A stretch of DNA of 49,018 nt, taken from contig JAUNIY010000006.1 of assembly GCA_030523305.1 (NCBI GenBank), positions 1 to 49,018 of the forward strand, written 5' to 3'. The notes under the pieces were generated by a model that saw only the letters and a program-made list of their open reading frames with translations, was not told where the DNA came from and made no database searches. Each line of letters begins with the position of its first letter. The first letter of the stretch is position 1. Shown piece after piece: positions 40,502 through 47,572 of the stretch. A program made the translations under genes and the position numbers. The stretch comes from Eubacteriales bacterium. Its GTDB lineage: Bacteria > Bacillota > Clostridia > Oscillospirales > Butyricicoccaceae.

Positions 40502-40893
40502 GAAGCAAAAATCATAAAATATAAACAAAAAATACATCGATCGATTGTGCAATATTGATATATAAGAATTTTTTTGAAAAACAAATTGCAAAACAGCTGG
40601 TTAAATTCTTTTTCAATGGGGTAAAATGCAGGAAGAGAGTGTTTTACTTGCGCGGAAATACAAAAAAATTTGCCGAAAAATTGCGGTATTCGTAAAAAAA
40701 GCACCTCGATGTGAGGATATCTCCTCCTGGATTTGAGTGAATGACCAAGTATTTTATGATAAATCGATAAAATGATTGGAAAAAGATAGGCATTTTTCTA
40801 TAGATTGTGCGGCAGTTGCTCTTGTTGTACATCAAATCAAAGGGAACGGCATTGTCACGGAAAAATTCTGAAAAAATAAATGTAACATTGTAC
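40502..40893. other. AT-rich intergenic stretch
   Basis: Very AT-rich with scattered short hairpins such as GTAAAA/TTTTAC near 40622-40648. Minus-strand open frames here lack ribosome binding sites and look random. Nothing further recognised. Confidence 0.5.
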
Positions 40894-40922
40894 TTTACAA
40901 AAATCTTTCGGTGTGATATCAT
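40894..40922 (+). promoter_or_regulatory. rpsO promoter
   Basis: TTTACA (40894-40899), 17-bp spacer, TATCAT (40917-40922). Confidence 0.6.
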
Positions 40923-40929
40923 GCAATAG

Positions 40930-41050
40930 TTAGCATATTCCGGCACTTAGCAGTCTGGATACCGGACATGTCAGACCGTGTCCATCACCTTGCGCCGCTG
41001 CCCGGTGTTTGGAAGCTGACAAAATGAAATTTTTATTGATGAGGTGTCTA
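40930..41050 (+). promoter_or_regulatory. rpsO leader, possible S15 autoregulatory RNA
   Basis: A leader of about 120 nt with pairing potential (TCCGG/CCGGA, GTCTG/CAGAC, CACC/GGTG) between promoter and rpsO. S15 represses its own mRNA through leader structures in many bacteria, so this is the likely site; the fold was not computed. Confidence 0.4.
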
Positions 41051-41053
41051 TTT

Positions 41054-41320
41054 ATGATCCGCAAAGAACAGAAGGCAGAAGTGATTGCTGCACATCGTAC
41101 CCATGAGACGGATACCGGTTCCCCGGAAGTCCAGATCGCTATCCTGACCGAGCGCATCAAGCAGCTCACCGAGCATCTGAAGGAGCACAAGCATGATAAC
41201 CATTCCCGCCGTGGCCTGCTGAAGATGGTTGGCCAGCGCCGCAACATGCTCGCTTACCTGAAGAAGAAGGATATCGAGCGCTACAGAGCCATCGTTAAGA
41301 AGCTCGGCCTGAGAAAGTAA
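41054..41320 (+). CDS. rpsO: 30S ribosomal protein S15
   Basis: An 88-residue S15 that binds the 16S rRNA central domain early in 30S assembly. Conserved [35 protein letters not shown] and [12 protein letters not shown] blocks are complete. The ATG at 41054 follows GAGGTG (41041-41046). It precedes pnp, the conserved rpsO-pnp pair, but a terminator and a new promoter lie between them. Confidence 0.98.
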   Translation: MIRKEQKAEVIAAHRTHETDTGSPEVQIAILTERIKQLTEHLKEHKHDNHSRRGLLKMVGQRRNMLAYLKKKDIERYRAIVKKLGLRK

Positions 41321-41331
41321 CAGAAATGCAT

Positions 41332-41365
41332 AAAAGAGGAGGCCTATACACAGACCTCCTCTTTT
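41332..41365 (+). terminator. rpsO terminator
   Basis: Perfect 11-bp stem AAAAGAGGAGG/CCTCCTCTTTT with a T-run; read-through into pnp is possible. Confidence 0.8.
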
Positions 41366-41392
41366 CCCTGACATGAGAAAGGCGGCAATTCC

Positions 41393-41420
41393 TTGAGCAG
41401 TTGAAGGACAGGCTTATACT
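41393..41420 (+). promoter_or_regulatory. pnp promoter
   Basis: TTGAGC (41393-41398), 16-bp spacer, TATACT (41415-41420). The leader holds CTTCAAG/CTTGAAG and other pairings that could serve PNPase autoregulation. Confidence 0.6.
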
Positions 41421-41504
41421 GCATAGGCCGGCGCTTCAAGTGCTTGAAGGACTGTCGGACTTTCCCAATCCACAAAAAATGATAGAAAAGGAGACAGTTT
41501 GATT

Positions 41505-43628
41505 ATGACGACAATTACGCACAAGTCATTTGAAGAAGAACGTGTATTTGAAACGACGTTTGCTGGACGTAAGCTGACGGTAGAGACTGGCAAGGTTGCG
41601 CAGCTGGCCAACGGTGCAGCTTTGGTTCGTTATGGCGATACCGTTGTCCTGGTTACTGCAACCGCTTCCCCGAAGCCGCGTGACGGCATTGATTTCTTCC
41701 CGCTTTCGGTTGATTTTGAAGAAAAGCTGTATGCTGTCGGCCGTATCCCGGGTTCCTTTATGCGCCGCGAGGGCAAGGCAAGCGAGCAGGCAACCATTGC
41801 TTCCCGCCAGATTGACCGCCCAATGCGCCCGCTGTTCCCGAAAGATCTGCGCAACGATGTATCCATTGTTTGCACCGTTATGGGCAACGATTATGACAAC
41901 TCCCCGCAGGTGACTGCGCTCAACGGCGCATCCATTGCAGTTGCGATTTCGGATATCCCGTTTAACTACACAGTTGCAGGCGTAGACGTCGGTCTGATTG
42001 ACGGCGAATTTGTCCTGAACCCGACCATGGCACAGCGGGAGCAGAGCCTGATGGATGTCACCGTTTGCGGCACAGCTGAGAAGATCGTTATGATCGAGGC
42101 AGGCGCAAAGGAAGTTCCGGAGGATCAGATGCTGGAGGGCCTGCTGTTTGCACATGAGGAAATCAAGAAAATGTGTGCATTTATTGATTCCATCAAAGCA
42201 GAAATTGGCAAGCCAAAGTTTGAATATGAACATCATGATGTAGACCATGAACTGTTCGACCAGATCGAAGCGTTTGCACGTGAAAAGGTCGAGGTTGCCT
42301 TCGATACCGATGATAAGACGGTACGCGATGCGCGTATGCAGGTTGTGCGCGAAGAAATCGACGCAATGCTGGGTGAAGAAGTCGCAACCGAGCGCGCTGG
42401 CGAGGTATCTGAGATCGTCGACAAGCTGTGCAAGAAGGTTGTCCGCCACTGGCTGACCCAGGGCAAGCGTGTCGATGGCCGCGGCATGGAAGAAGTCCGT
42501 CCGCTGGCATCCGAGGTAGGCGTTTTGCCGCGTGCGCATGGTACTGGACTGTTTACCCGCGGACAGACTCAGGTGCTGTCTGTTTGTACGCTGGGCACGC
42601 TGTCGGATGCACAGCAGCTGGATACCATTTTTGAGCAGAAGGAAAAGAGATATATCCATCACTATAACTTCCCGTCGTTCTCCGTTGGCGAGACCCGCCC
42701 ATCCCGTGGCCCAGGCCGTCGTGAAATCGGCCATGGCGCGTTGGCAGAGCGTTCGTTGGTTCCGGTACTGCCGTCGGTTGAGGAGTTCCCGTATGCCATC
42801 CGCGTAGTATCCGAAGTGCTGTCCTCCAATGGTTCGACCTCCCAGGGTTCTGTTTGCGGCTCCACGCTGGCATTGATGGATGCAGGCGTGCCGATCAAGG
42901 CGCCGGTAGCTGGCATTTCCTGCGGCCTGATTACCGATGACGGCCAGGAAACCACGTTCACCGATATCCAGGGCGTAGAGGACTTCTATGGCGACATGGA
43001 CTTCAAGGTAGCAGGTACCAAGAAGGGTATCACCGGTATTCAGGTGGATATCAAGGTTGACGGCCTGACCCCGTCCATCATCAAGGAAGCATTCCGCAAG
43101 TGCCGCGACGCACGGTATAAGATCCTGGATGAGGTGATGCTCAAGGCGATCCCGGAACCGCGTGCAAACCTGTCTCCGTGGGCGCCGAAGACCATTGCCA
43201 TCCACATTGACCCGGATAAGATCCGCGATGTCATTGGCAAGGGCGGCTCTGTGATCCAGAAGATCACCGCAGAATCCGGCGCAAAGGTTGATATCGCAGA
43301 AGACGGTACCGTCAGCATTTCTTCCGTCAACGGTGCGGACGGCGAGAAGGCAAAGAAGATGATTGAAACCATCGTGCGCGATCCGCAGGTGGGCGACGTC
43401 TTCTATGGCAAAGTTGTTCGCCTGATGGGCTTTGGCGCGTTCGTACAGATTGCGCCGGGCAAGGATGGCCTGGTTCACATCTCCAAGCTGGAGAAGCGCC
43501 GCGTCGAGAAGGTTGAGGATGTCGTAAACGTAGGCGATATGGTTTGGGTTAAGGTCATCGAGATCGACGATAAGGGCCGCATCAACCTGTCCCGCAAGGA
43601 CGTCAAGGAAGAGGAAAAGGTTCTGTAA
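41505..43628 (+). CDS. pnp: Polyribonucleotide nucleotidyltransferase (PNPase)
   Basis: A 707-residue PNPase, a phosphate-dependent 3'-5' exoribonuclease in mRNA decay. Two RNase PH domains are present: the first with FMRREGKASEQ and RPLFPKDLRNDV, the second with RPSRGPGRREIGHGALAER and SNGSTSQGSVCG. They are joined by a helical linker and followed by a KH domain (IRDVIGKGGSVIQKI) and an S1 domain (GKVVRLMGFGAFVQI). The ATG at 41505 is preferred to a TTG at 41499; AAAAGGAG lies at 41486-41493. The protein has the full domain set and usual length. Confidence 0.97.
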   Translation: MTTITHKSFEEERVFETTFAGRKLTVETGKVAQLANGAALVRYGDTVVLVTATASPKPRDGIDFFPLSVDFEEKLYAVGRIPGSFMRREGKASEQATIASRQIDRPMRPLFPKDLRNDVSIVCTVMGNDYDNSPQVTALNGASIAVAISDIPFNYTVAGVDVGLIDGEFVLNPTMAQREQSLMDVTVCGTAEKIVMIEAGAKEVPEDQMLEGLLFAHEEIKKMCAFIDSIKAEIGKPKFEYEHHDVDHELFDQIEAFAREKVEVAFDTDDKTVRDARMQVVREEIDAMLGEEVATERAGEVSEIVDKLCKKVVRHWLTQGKRVDGRGMEEVRPLASEVGVLPRAHGTGLFTRGQTQVLSVCTLGTLSDAQQLDTIFEQKEKRYIHHYNFPSFSVGETRPSRGPGRREIGHGALAERSLVPVLPSVEEFPYAIRVVSEVLSSNGSTSQGSVCGSTLALMDAGVPIKAPVAGISCGLITDDGQETTFTDIQGVEDFYGDMDFKVAGTKKGITGIQVDIKVDGLTPSIIKEAFRKCRDARYKILDEVMLKAIPEPRANLSPWAPKTIAIHIDPDKIRDVIGKGGSVIQKITAESGAKVDIAEDGTVSISSVNGADGEKAKKMIETIVRDPQVGDVFYGKVVRLMGFGAFVQIAPGKDGLVHISKLEKRRVEKVEDVVNVGDMVWVKVIEIDDKGRINLSRKDVKEEEKVL

Positions 43629-43648
43629 TTTCTATAAAACCGCATAAA

Positions 43649-43684
43649 ACAAAGGCTGTACTCGAAGATGGGTACAGCCTTTGT
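43649..43684 (+). terminator. pnp terminator
   Basis: Perfect 13-bp stem ACAAAGGCTGTAC/GTACAGCCTTTGT (43649-43661 with 43672-43684); the T content after it is modest. Confidence 0.7.
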
Positions 43685-43723
43685 TCGGCTTTTGCAGCAT
43701 GATATCTGAGAAGATTGTATGTG

Positions 43724-43957
43724 TTTCCCTCATCCGTCATTTGCTTCGCAAATGCCACCTTCCCCCAAGGGGGAAGGCTAAAAGCAACAAATTTACGTTA
43801 GGCCGGGGCCTCGTTCTCGCTGCGCTCGGCTGCATGCAGCAGCACGCGACCCAATGGGGAAGGCTGGTGGGTTTCCGCTAACAAAAGCGGGGATTTTCCC
43901 TAGGCTTCCCCCTTTGGGGGAAGCTGGCTGGCCATCAGGCCAGACTGATGAGGGAAA
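43724..43957. mobile_element. MITE-like palindromic element, no coding capacity
   Basis: A 234-bp element with 16-bp terminal inverted repeats (43724-43739 and 43942-43957, 14 of 16 matching, outer 11 perfect: TTTCCCTCATC/GATGAGGGAAA). Inside are hairpins TTTGC-TTC-GCAAA, CCTTCCCCC-AA-GGGGGAAGG, AGCTTCCCCC/GGGGGAAGCT and TGGCC-ATCA-GGCCA. No transposase or ORF. It fills most of the 356-bp gap between pnp and the XRE gene (43629-43984). Confidence 0.6.
43801..43845 (-). repeat. Dispersed 45-bp repeat, copy 2
   Basis: Minus-strand copy of the repeat at 2671-2715 (40 of 45 identical), lying inside the MITE-like element. A shorter match, CGGCTGCATGCAGC, is at 24933-24946. Confidence 0.65.
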
Positions 43958-43984
43958 AATGTTGTGGATATTTCATTTTTGATT

Positions 43985-44215
43985 TTAAATCATATCATTT
44001 CTTGGATATGGTTCTTTTTTATCCGTTAATCCTAAAATATAATCTGCGCTAACGCCGTAATATTTGGACAACTGAACAAGCGCCCAAACCGGAAGTTCAA
44101 AGATTCCTTTTTCATAACGCCGATATACTTCGCGTTTACAATTTAAAATTTCTGCAATTTCGGCCTGGGTTTTGTCTGCATCATGACGCAAATCCTCTAA
44201 TCTTTGTAATATCAT
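43985..44215 (-). CDS. XRE-family helix-turn-helix regulator
   Basis: A 76-residue single-domain Cro/C1-type repressor: HTH TQAEIAEILNCKREVYRRYE (about 16-35) and the WALVQLSKYYGVSADYILG closing helices typical of small XRE proteins. GAGGTG precedes the ATG on the minus strand. It is divergent from an unknown gene, with two matching palindromes in between that are likely its operators. No toxin partner is recognised. Confidence 0.9.
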   Translation of the reverse strand: MILQRLEDLRHDADKTQAEIAEILNCKREVYRRYEKGIFELPVWALVQLSKYYGVSADYILGLTDKKEPYPRNDMI

Positions 44216-44237
44216 ACCATCACCTCATGGTATAATA

Positions 44238-44251
44238 CTACAATATTGTTG
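44238..44251. promoter_or_regulatory. XRE operator O1 (imperfect)
   Basis: CTACAATATTGTTG, one half identical to O2. Centre 33 bp (about three helical turns) from O2. Confidence 0.55.
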
Positions 44252-44277
44252 CATGGATGGTTTTAATATGCTACAAT
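44249..44277 (+). promoter_or_regulatory. Promoter of the 175-residue unknown gene
   Basis: TTGCAT (44249-44254), 17-bp spacer, TACAAT (44272-44277). The -35 touches O1 and the -10 lies in O2. Confidence 0.6.
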
Positions 44278-44285
44278 ATTGTAGC
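44270..44285. promoter_or_regulatory. XRE operator O2 (perfect palindrome)
   Basis: GCTACAATATTGTAGC, a perfect 16-bp palindrome covering the -10 element of the divergent gene. Confidence 0.6.
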
Positions 44286-44312
44286 ATAAAGGATTACAGG
44301 AGGAAACCATAC

Positions 44313-44840
44313 ATGCACACAGAATCAGAACACAACTTACTTTTACATGCGTTATTTGACGAAAACCTGTTGCAGGCAGTGCTTGGCCTCTGTGAAACAA
44401 AGCAGCGTAGCTGTGAGCGTCTTGAACCGGCGTATGCGGACAGCAGACGCCGGCTTTTGCATATGCTGACACCTCGCCAGCGTGCCGATTTCGACAAAAT
44501 CGAACGGCTGTTTCGAAAAAATATGGCTTATGCGCTCCGTTTTGGTTTCTGTGAAGGATTTACCGTAGGCATCAACATACAGGCTGTAGACGCACATACG
44601 TTGTTCCACGCGTTTACCGAGACGCAGCTTCTGACAGAGCCGTATATGCAGACGCATACAGAATATTACAGCCGCAGATGTGATATCCTGCGGTCTTTTT
44701 TGCGGATGGAACAGGCATTGGAACAGCAGGAAGCGCTGCAAACCATGCGCAATGCGTTGGAAAACCGCCTGCACGGCGTCTTGTATCACGCGTTTTTCTT
44801 GGGATATCAGCTTGCTAGAGAATACATAGCATTGCCATAA
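44313..44840 (+). CDS. Hypothetical helical protein, divergent from XRE regulator
   Basis: A 175-residue soluble, mostly alpha-helical protein rich in Leu, Glu, Arg and Gln, with a basic patch RRRLLHMLTPRQR and a final helix HAFFLGYQLAREYIALP. I do not recognise the family. The start at 44313 follows AGGAGG with good spacing; an in-frame ATG at 44253 lies between the operators and is rejected. Expression is likely repressed by the divergent XRE protein through O1 and O2. It is flanked by a MITE-like element, so this patch may be accessory. Confidence 0.7.
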   Translation: MHTESEHNLLLHALFDENLLQAVLGLCETKQRSCERLEPAYADSRRRLLHMLTPRQRADFDKIERLFRKNMAYALRFGFCEGFTVGINIQAVDAHTLFHAFTETQLLTEPYMQTHTEYYSRRCDILRSFLRMEQALEQQEALQTMRNALENRLHGVLYHAFFLGYQLAREYIALP

Positions 44841-44867
44841 GAAAAGCCTCCCTGCTTTATGGGAGGC
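44841..44867 (-). terminator. Terminator of the minus-strand membrane-protein gene
   Basis: On the minus strand GCCTCCC-N8-GGGAGGC followed by TTTTC. Confidence 0.65.
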
Positions 44868-44955
44868 AAAGATGATGTGGTTTGAACGGTGCTGTCATTG
44901 GAATATATTGTGGAAAAAATCCTGTGAAAGCAGCATATGCTAGAGTGATACCCAG

Positions 44956-45318
44956 CTATCGTCTGCCGCAGAAAATGGTGTAACCGGCTGCAAGCGCACC
45001 CGCATACCGCAGCGGCGCGGTTTTGGAAGCCAAGAGGACGGACGGTACGAGGCGGAACGGGAGCGAAAATGGCAAGACGGCCAGCAGAAAAGCAAGCACA
45101 GGCGCCAATGCAAGGTACAGGCTGGGGACTGTGACAAGCAGGACTGTCAAAGGATCGCGTCTGGGCAGATGGCTCAGAAATGCACCGCACAAGACGCAGG
45201 TCAACAAGGTGACCGCATATCGGACAGGGCCGGAGGAGACGGCCGCAGAGGCGGCATAGCCGACGGACACCGCGATGCAATACAAGGCGTCCCACATCAG
45301 CAAGCGCAGCAAACGCAT
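44956..45318 (-). CDS. Hypothetical four-helix membrane protein
   Basis: A 120-residue hydrophobic protein with about four transmembrane helices (roughly 8-30, 34-52, 60-84, 100-116) and short polar links such as SHLPRRDP. Family not recognised; the size and topology recall small spore- or phage-related membrane proteins, but no specific motif was seen. Start 45318 is chosen for GAGAGGGG eight bases upstream. A near-consensus promoter and a matching terminator on this strand support a real gene. Its promoter carries a Spo0A-type box. Confidence 0.6.
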   Translation of the reverse strand: MRLLRLLMWDALYCIAVSVGYAASAAVSSGPVRYAVTLLTCVLCGAFLSHLPRRDPLTVLLVTVPSLYLALAPVLAFLLAVLPFSLPFRLVPSVLLASKTAPLRYAGALAAGYTIFCGRR

Positions 45319-45356
45319 GATAAAAACCCCTCTCAAAATGCAATATTTGTAGATTT

Positions 45357-45385
45357 AGTATACAATTCTTGTCGAAAAAATGCAA
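45357..45385 (-). promoter_or_regulatory. Promoter of the minus-strand membrane-protein gene
   Basis: On the minus strand TTGCAT (45380-45385), 17-bp spacer, TATACT (45357-45362). Confidence 0.65.
45369..45379 (+). promoter_or_regulatory. Spo0A-type box 1
   Basis: TTGTCGAAAAA contains the 0A box TGTCGAA; it lies in the spacer of the minus-strand promoter, where binding would repress. Confidence 0.5.
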
Positions 45386-45409
45386 GATGTTCACACAAAA
45401 TTGCGTGTT

Positions 45410-45420
45410 TTGTCGAAAAA
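45410..45420 (+). promoter_or_regulatory. Spo0A-type box 2
   Basis: Second exact copy of TTGTCGAAAAA, 41 bp (about four turns) from box 1 and four bases before the -35 of the radical-SAM promoter. Confidence 0.5.
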
Positions 45421-45423
45421 GGC

Positions 45424-45452
45424 TTGACAGCGGCAGAGAATCGGCGTATATT
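45424..45452 (+). promoter_or_regulatory. Radical-SAM/MarR operon promoter
   Basis: Perfect TTGACA (45424-45429), 17-bp spacer, TATATT (45447-45452). Confidence 0.75.
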
Positions 45453-45492
45453 AACTTTCAGTAAAAGATAATCAAATTGGAGGCATAGAACA

Positions 45493-46905
45493 ATGGCTAC
45501 TTTAGCAGAGCTTTCGCATAAGGCTCAAAGAAAAGCTGCGAGCGTATTGATTGATAAAGTCCTATCCCATGTAGATAAGGATAGGGAAAAAGGATTCTTG
45601 GAAATCGTAGATTTTGCAGAAAAATTCTGGGGCGATGGCATGGCCAAGGAGAGTTATGATAAAGCCCGTGAGGCGATTCGGGATCCAAACAACAAATGGA
45701 TTCGGTTCATCAACCGCGTGCTGGACGAGACCGACCCGCATGTTGCCAAGATGGCGGCGCTGAATCTCGGCTTTGAGGCGTTTTTCCGCGGCACCAAGGA
45801 GATCCGCAAGAACCGGACCAAATACGATTGCAACATCCCGTGGCTGATCCTGTTTGACCCGACGTCCGCATGCAATATGCATTGTGAAGGATGCTGGTCT
45901 GGTACCTATGGGCACAAGCATAACTTGTCCTTTGAAGATATGGATAAAATCGTAACGCAGGGCAAGGAACTGGGTGTTTATCTGTACATGCTGACCGGCG
46001 GCGAGCCGCTGGTACGCAAGGCGGATATCCTGAAGCTGGCGGAAAAGCACAACGACGTAGAATTTTCGCTGTACACCAATTCCACGCTGATCGATGAGGC
46101 GTTTTGTAAGGAAGTTGTCCGGCTGGGCAATCTGACCTTCCAGCTGTCGATTGAAGGTACGCCGGAAACCAACGATGCAAGACGCGGCGACGGCCACTAT
46201 GCAGCGGTTATGAACGCAATGGATTTGCTCAAGAAATATGGTATCCTGTTCGGCACGTCGATTTGCTACACCAAAAACAATGTTGAGGCAGTTACCAGCG
46301 ATGAATTCCTGCGGATGATTGCCGACAAGGGCGCGCGCTTCGGCTTCTATTTCCATTATATGCCGGTTGGCAACAATGCAGTGCCGGAGCTAATGCCGAC
46401 GGTGGAGCAGCGTCAATACATGATTGAGCGCATCCGCTATGTCCGGTCCAGCCAGTGTGATATTGAATTTTATCCAATGGATTTCCAGAACGACGGCGAA
46501 TTTGTCGGCGGCTGCATTGCAGGCGGACGCAACTATTTCCATATCAACTCCGCAGGCGATGCAGAGCCATGCGTCTTTATCCATTATTCCAATGCGAATA
46601 TCCACGACCATTCGGTTTTGGAGATTCTCCAAAGCCCGCTGTTCATGGCATATCACAATGGCCAGCCGTTTAACCAGAACCATCTGCGTCCGTGCCCGAT
46701 GCTAGAAAATCCGGAGCTGCTGGAAAAGATGGTACATGAGACCGGCGCGCACAGCACCGATTTGGAATCCCCGGAGCCGGTAGAGCATCTGTGCGGCAAG
46801 TGCAAGGAATATGCAAGCTGCTGGAAGGAGCAGGCAGATCAAATCTGGGCAAGCCAGGAGCACAAAAAGCATCAGTATGAGAATTATAAAAAATCTGTAA
46901 AGTAA
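45493..46905 (+). CDS. Radical SAM protein with SPASM-like C-terminus
   Basis: A 470-residue radical SAM enzyme. The cluster motif C127-x3-C131-x2-C134 (SACNMHCEGCW) and GGEP at 169-172 bind SAM and the [4Fe-4S] cluster. An unusual N-terminal helical region of about 110 residues precedes the barrel. C-terminal cysteines in GGCIAGGRNYFHI, EPCVF, RPCPM and LCGKCKEYASC form a SPASM-like set for extra Fe-S clusters. Such enzymes modify peptides, lipids or cofactors; the substrate is not predictable here, and no small precursor peptide gene is evident next to it. GGAGG precedes the ATG. A MarR-type gene follows after 19 bases, and Spo0A-type boxes lie upstream. Confidence 0.88.
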   Translation: MATLAELSHKAQRKAASVLIDKVLSHVDKDREKGFLEIVDFAEKFWGDGMAKESYDKAREAIRDPNNKWIRFINRVLDETDPHVAKMAALNLGFEAFFRGTKEIRKNRTKYDCNIPWLILFDPTSACNMHCEGCWSGTYGHKHNLSFEDMDKIVTQGKELGVYLYMLTGGEPLVRKADILKLAEKHNDVEFSLYTNSTLIDEAFCKEVVRLGNLTFQLSIEGTPETNDARRGDGHYAAVMNAMDLLKKYGILFGTSICYTKNNVEAVTSDEFLRMIADKGARFGFYFHYMPVGNNAVPELMPTVEQRQYMIERIRYVRSSQCDIEFYPMDFQNDGEFVGGCIAGGRNYFHINSAGDAEPCVFIHYSNANIHDHSVLEILQSPLFMAYHNGQPFNQNHLRPCPMLENPELLEKMVHETGAHSTDLESPEPVEHLCGKCKEYASCWKEQADQIWASQEHKKHQYENYKKSVK

Positions 46906-46924
46906 ATAGCAGGGGTGTAGAGAA

Positions 46925-47365
46925 TTGGACTATGATAAAGCTGCCAGAGAGCTTGTAAATATGCAGCTCGTTTACTCCAAGCCCCTATGTAAATTTGCAG
47001 ATTTGATTTCTTCGCGTGGAGAAGAACAGGTATTGCTGCTGTTGTATTTTCGCAATGCGCCTGCCTGTGCGGGAGATTTTGCAGTGTGCCTTGGACTGAC
47101 CTCCGGGCGTGTGGCCAATCTTCTCAAGCAGCTCGAACGCAAGGGATATATTATGCGGATATCAGATGCAAAGGATCGCAGAAAGGTTCAAATCAGTCTG
47201 ACAGAAGAGGGAAAGCAATATGCCTGTAAGGTATATGAGAAAACATTATGCGAATACAAATCTTTGTTTGCGCAGCTGGGCGATCAGGATGCGCAGGAGT
47301 TTATGCGGGTGCTCAAGCTGGGCGTTCACCTGCTGAACCAGCATGAAGGATTGTTTCGCGAATAG
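46925..47365 (+). CDS. MarR family transcriptional regulator
   Basis: A 146-residue winged-helix regulator: dimerising helices at both ends, a helix-turn-helix (CAGDFAVCLGLTSGRVANLL) and the wing with MRISDAKDRRKVQISLTEEG, the D-x-R-D/R family signature. Start is TTG at 46925 after AGGGGTG. It is 19 bases after the radical SAM gene and shares its promoter, so it may control that operon in response to an unknown ligand. Confidence 0.9.
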   Translation: MDYDKAARELVNMQLVYSKPLCKFADLISSRGEEQVLLLLYFRNAPACAGDFAVCLGLTSGRVANLLKQLERKGYIMRISDAKDRRKVQISLTEEGKQYACKVYEKTLCEYKSLFAQLGDQDAQEFMRVLKLGVHLLNQHEGLFRE

Positions 47366-47388
47366 GGGAAAGAATAGTGTATCAAACA

Positions 47389-47419
47389 AGGGCGGGGAAG
47401 TGTTTCCCTGCCCTCTTTT
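47389..47419 (+). terminator. Terminator of the radical-SAM/MarR operon
   Basis: 11-bp stem AGGGCGGGGAA/TTCCCTGCCCT (one G-U pair), loop of four, CTTTT. Confidence 0.75.
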
Positions 47420-47493
47420 GTATGAGGATGTGTTGGATCAAAGGACGCCCATGCTGTCCGATGATGTTCTCATAAAAAACCTTGCAAAACAGT

Positions 47494-47521
47494 GTGACTT
47501 GTGGACAGAATGTGATATACT
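47494..47521 (+). promoter_or_regulatory. M16 peptidase promoter
   Basis: GTGACT (47494-47499), 16-bp spacer, TATACT (47516-47521). Confidence 0.45.
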
Positions 47522-47572
47522 TGTTACATTATCATGAAGAGAACGGCAGAAGGCCGTATAGGAGAGATTTTG

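Noticed and set aside
40644-40946. 100-codon minus-strand open frame in the AT-rich gap
   Set aside because: No ribosome binding site, Phe/Tyr/Asn-rich as expected from AT-rich noncoding DNA, and it overlaps the rpsO promoter.
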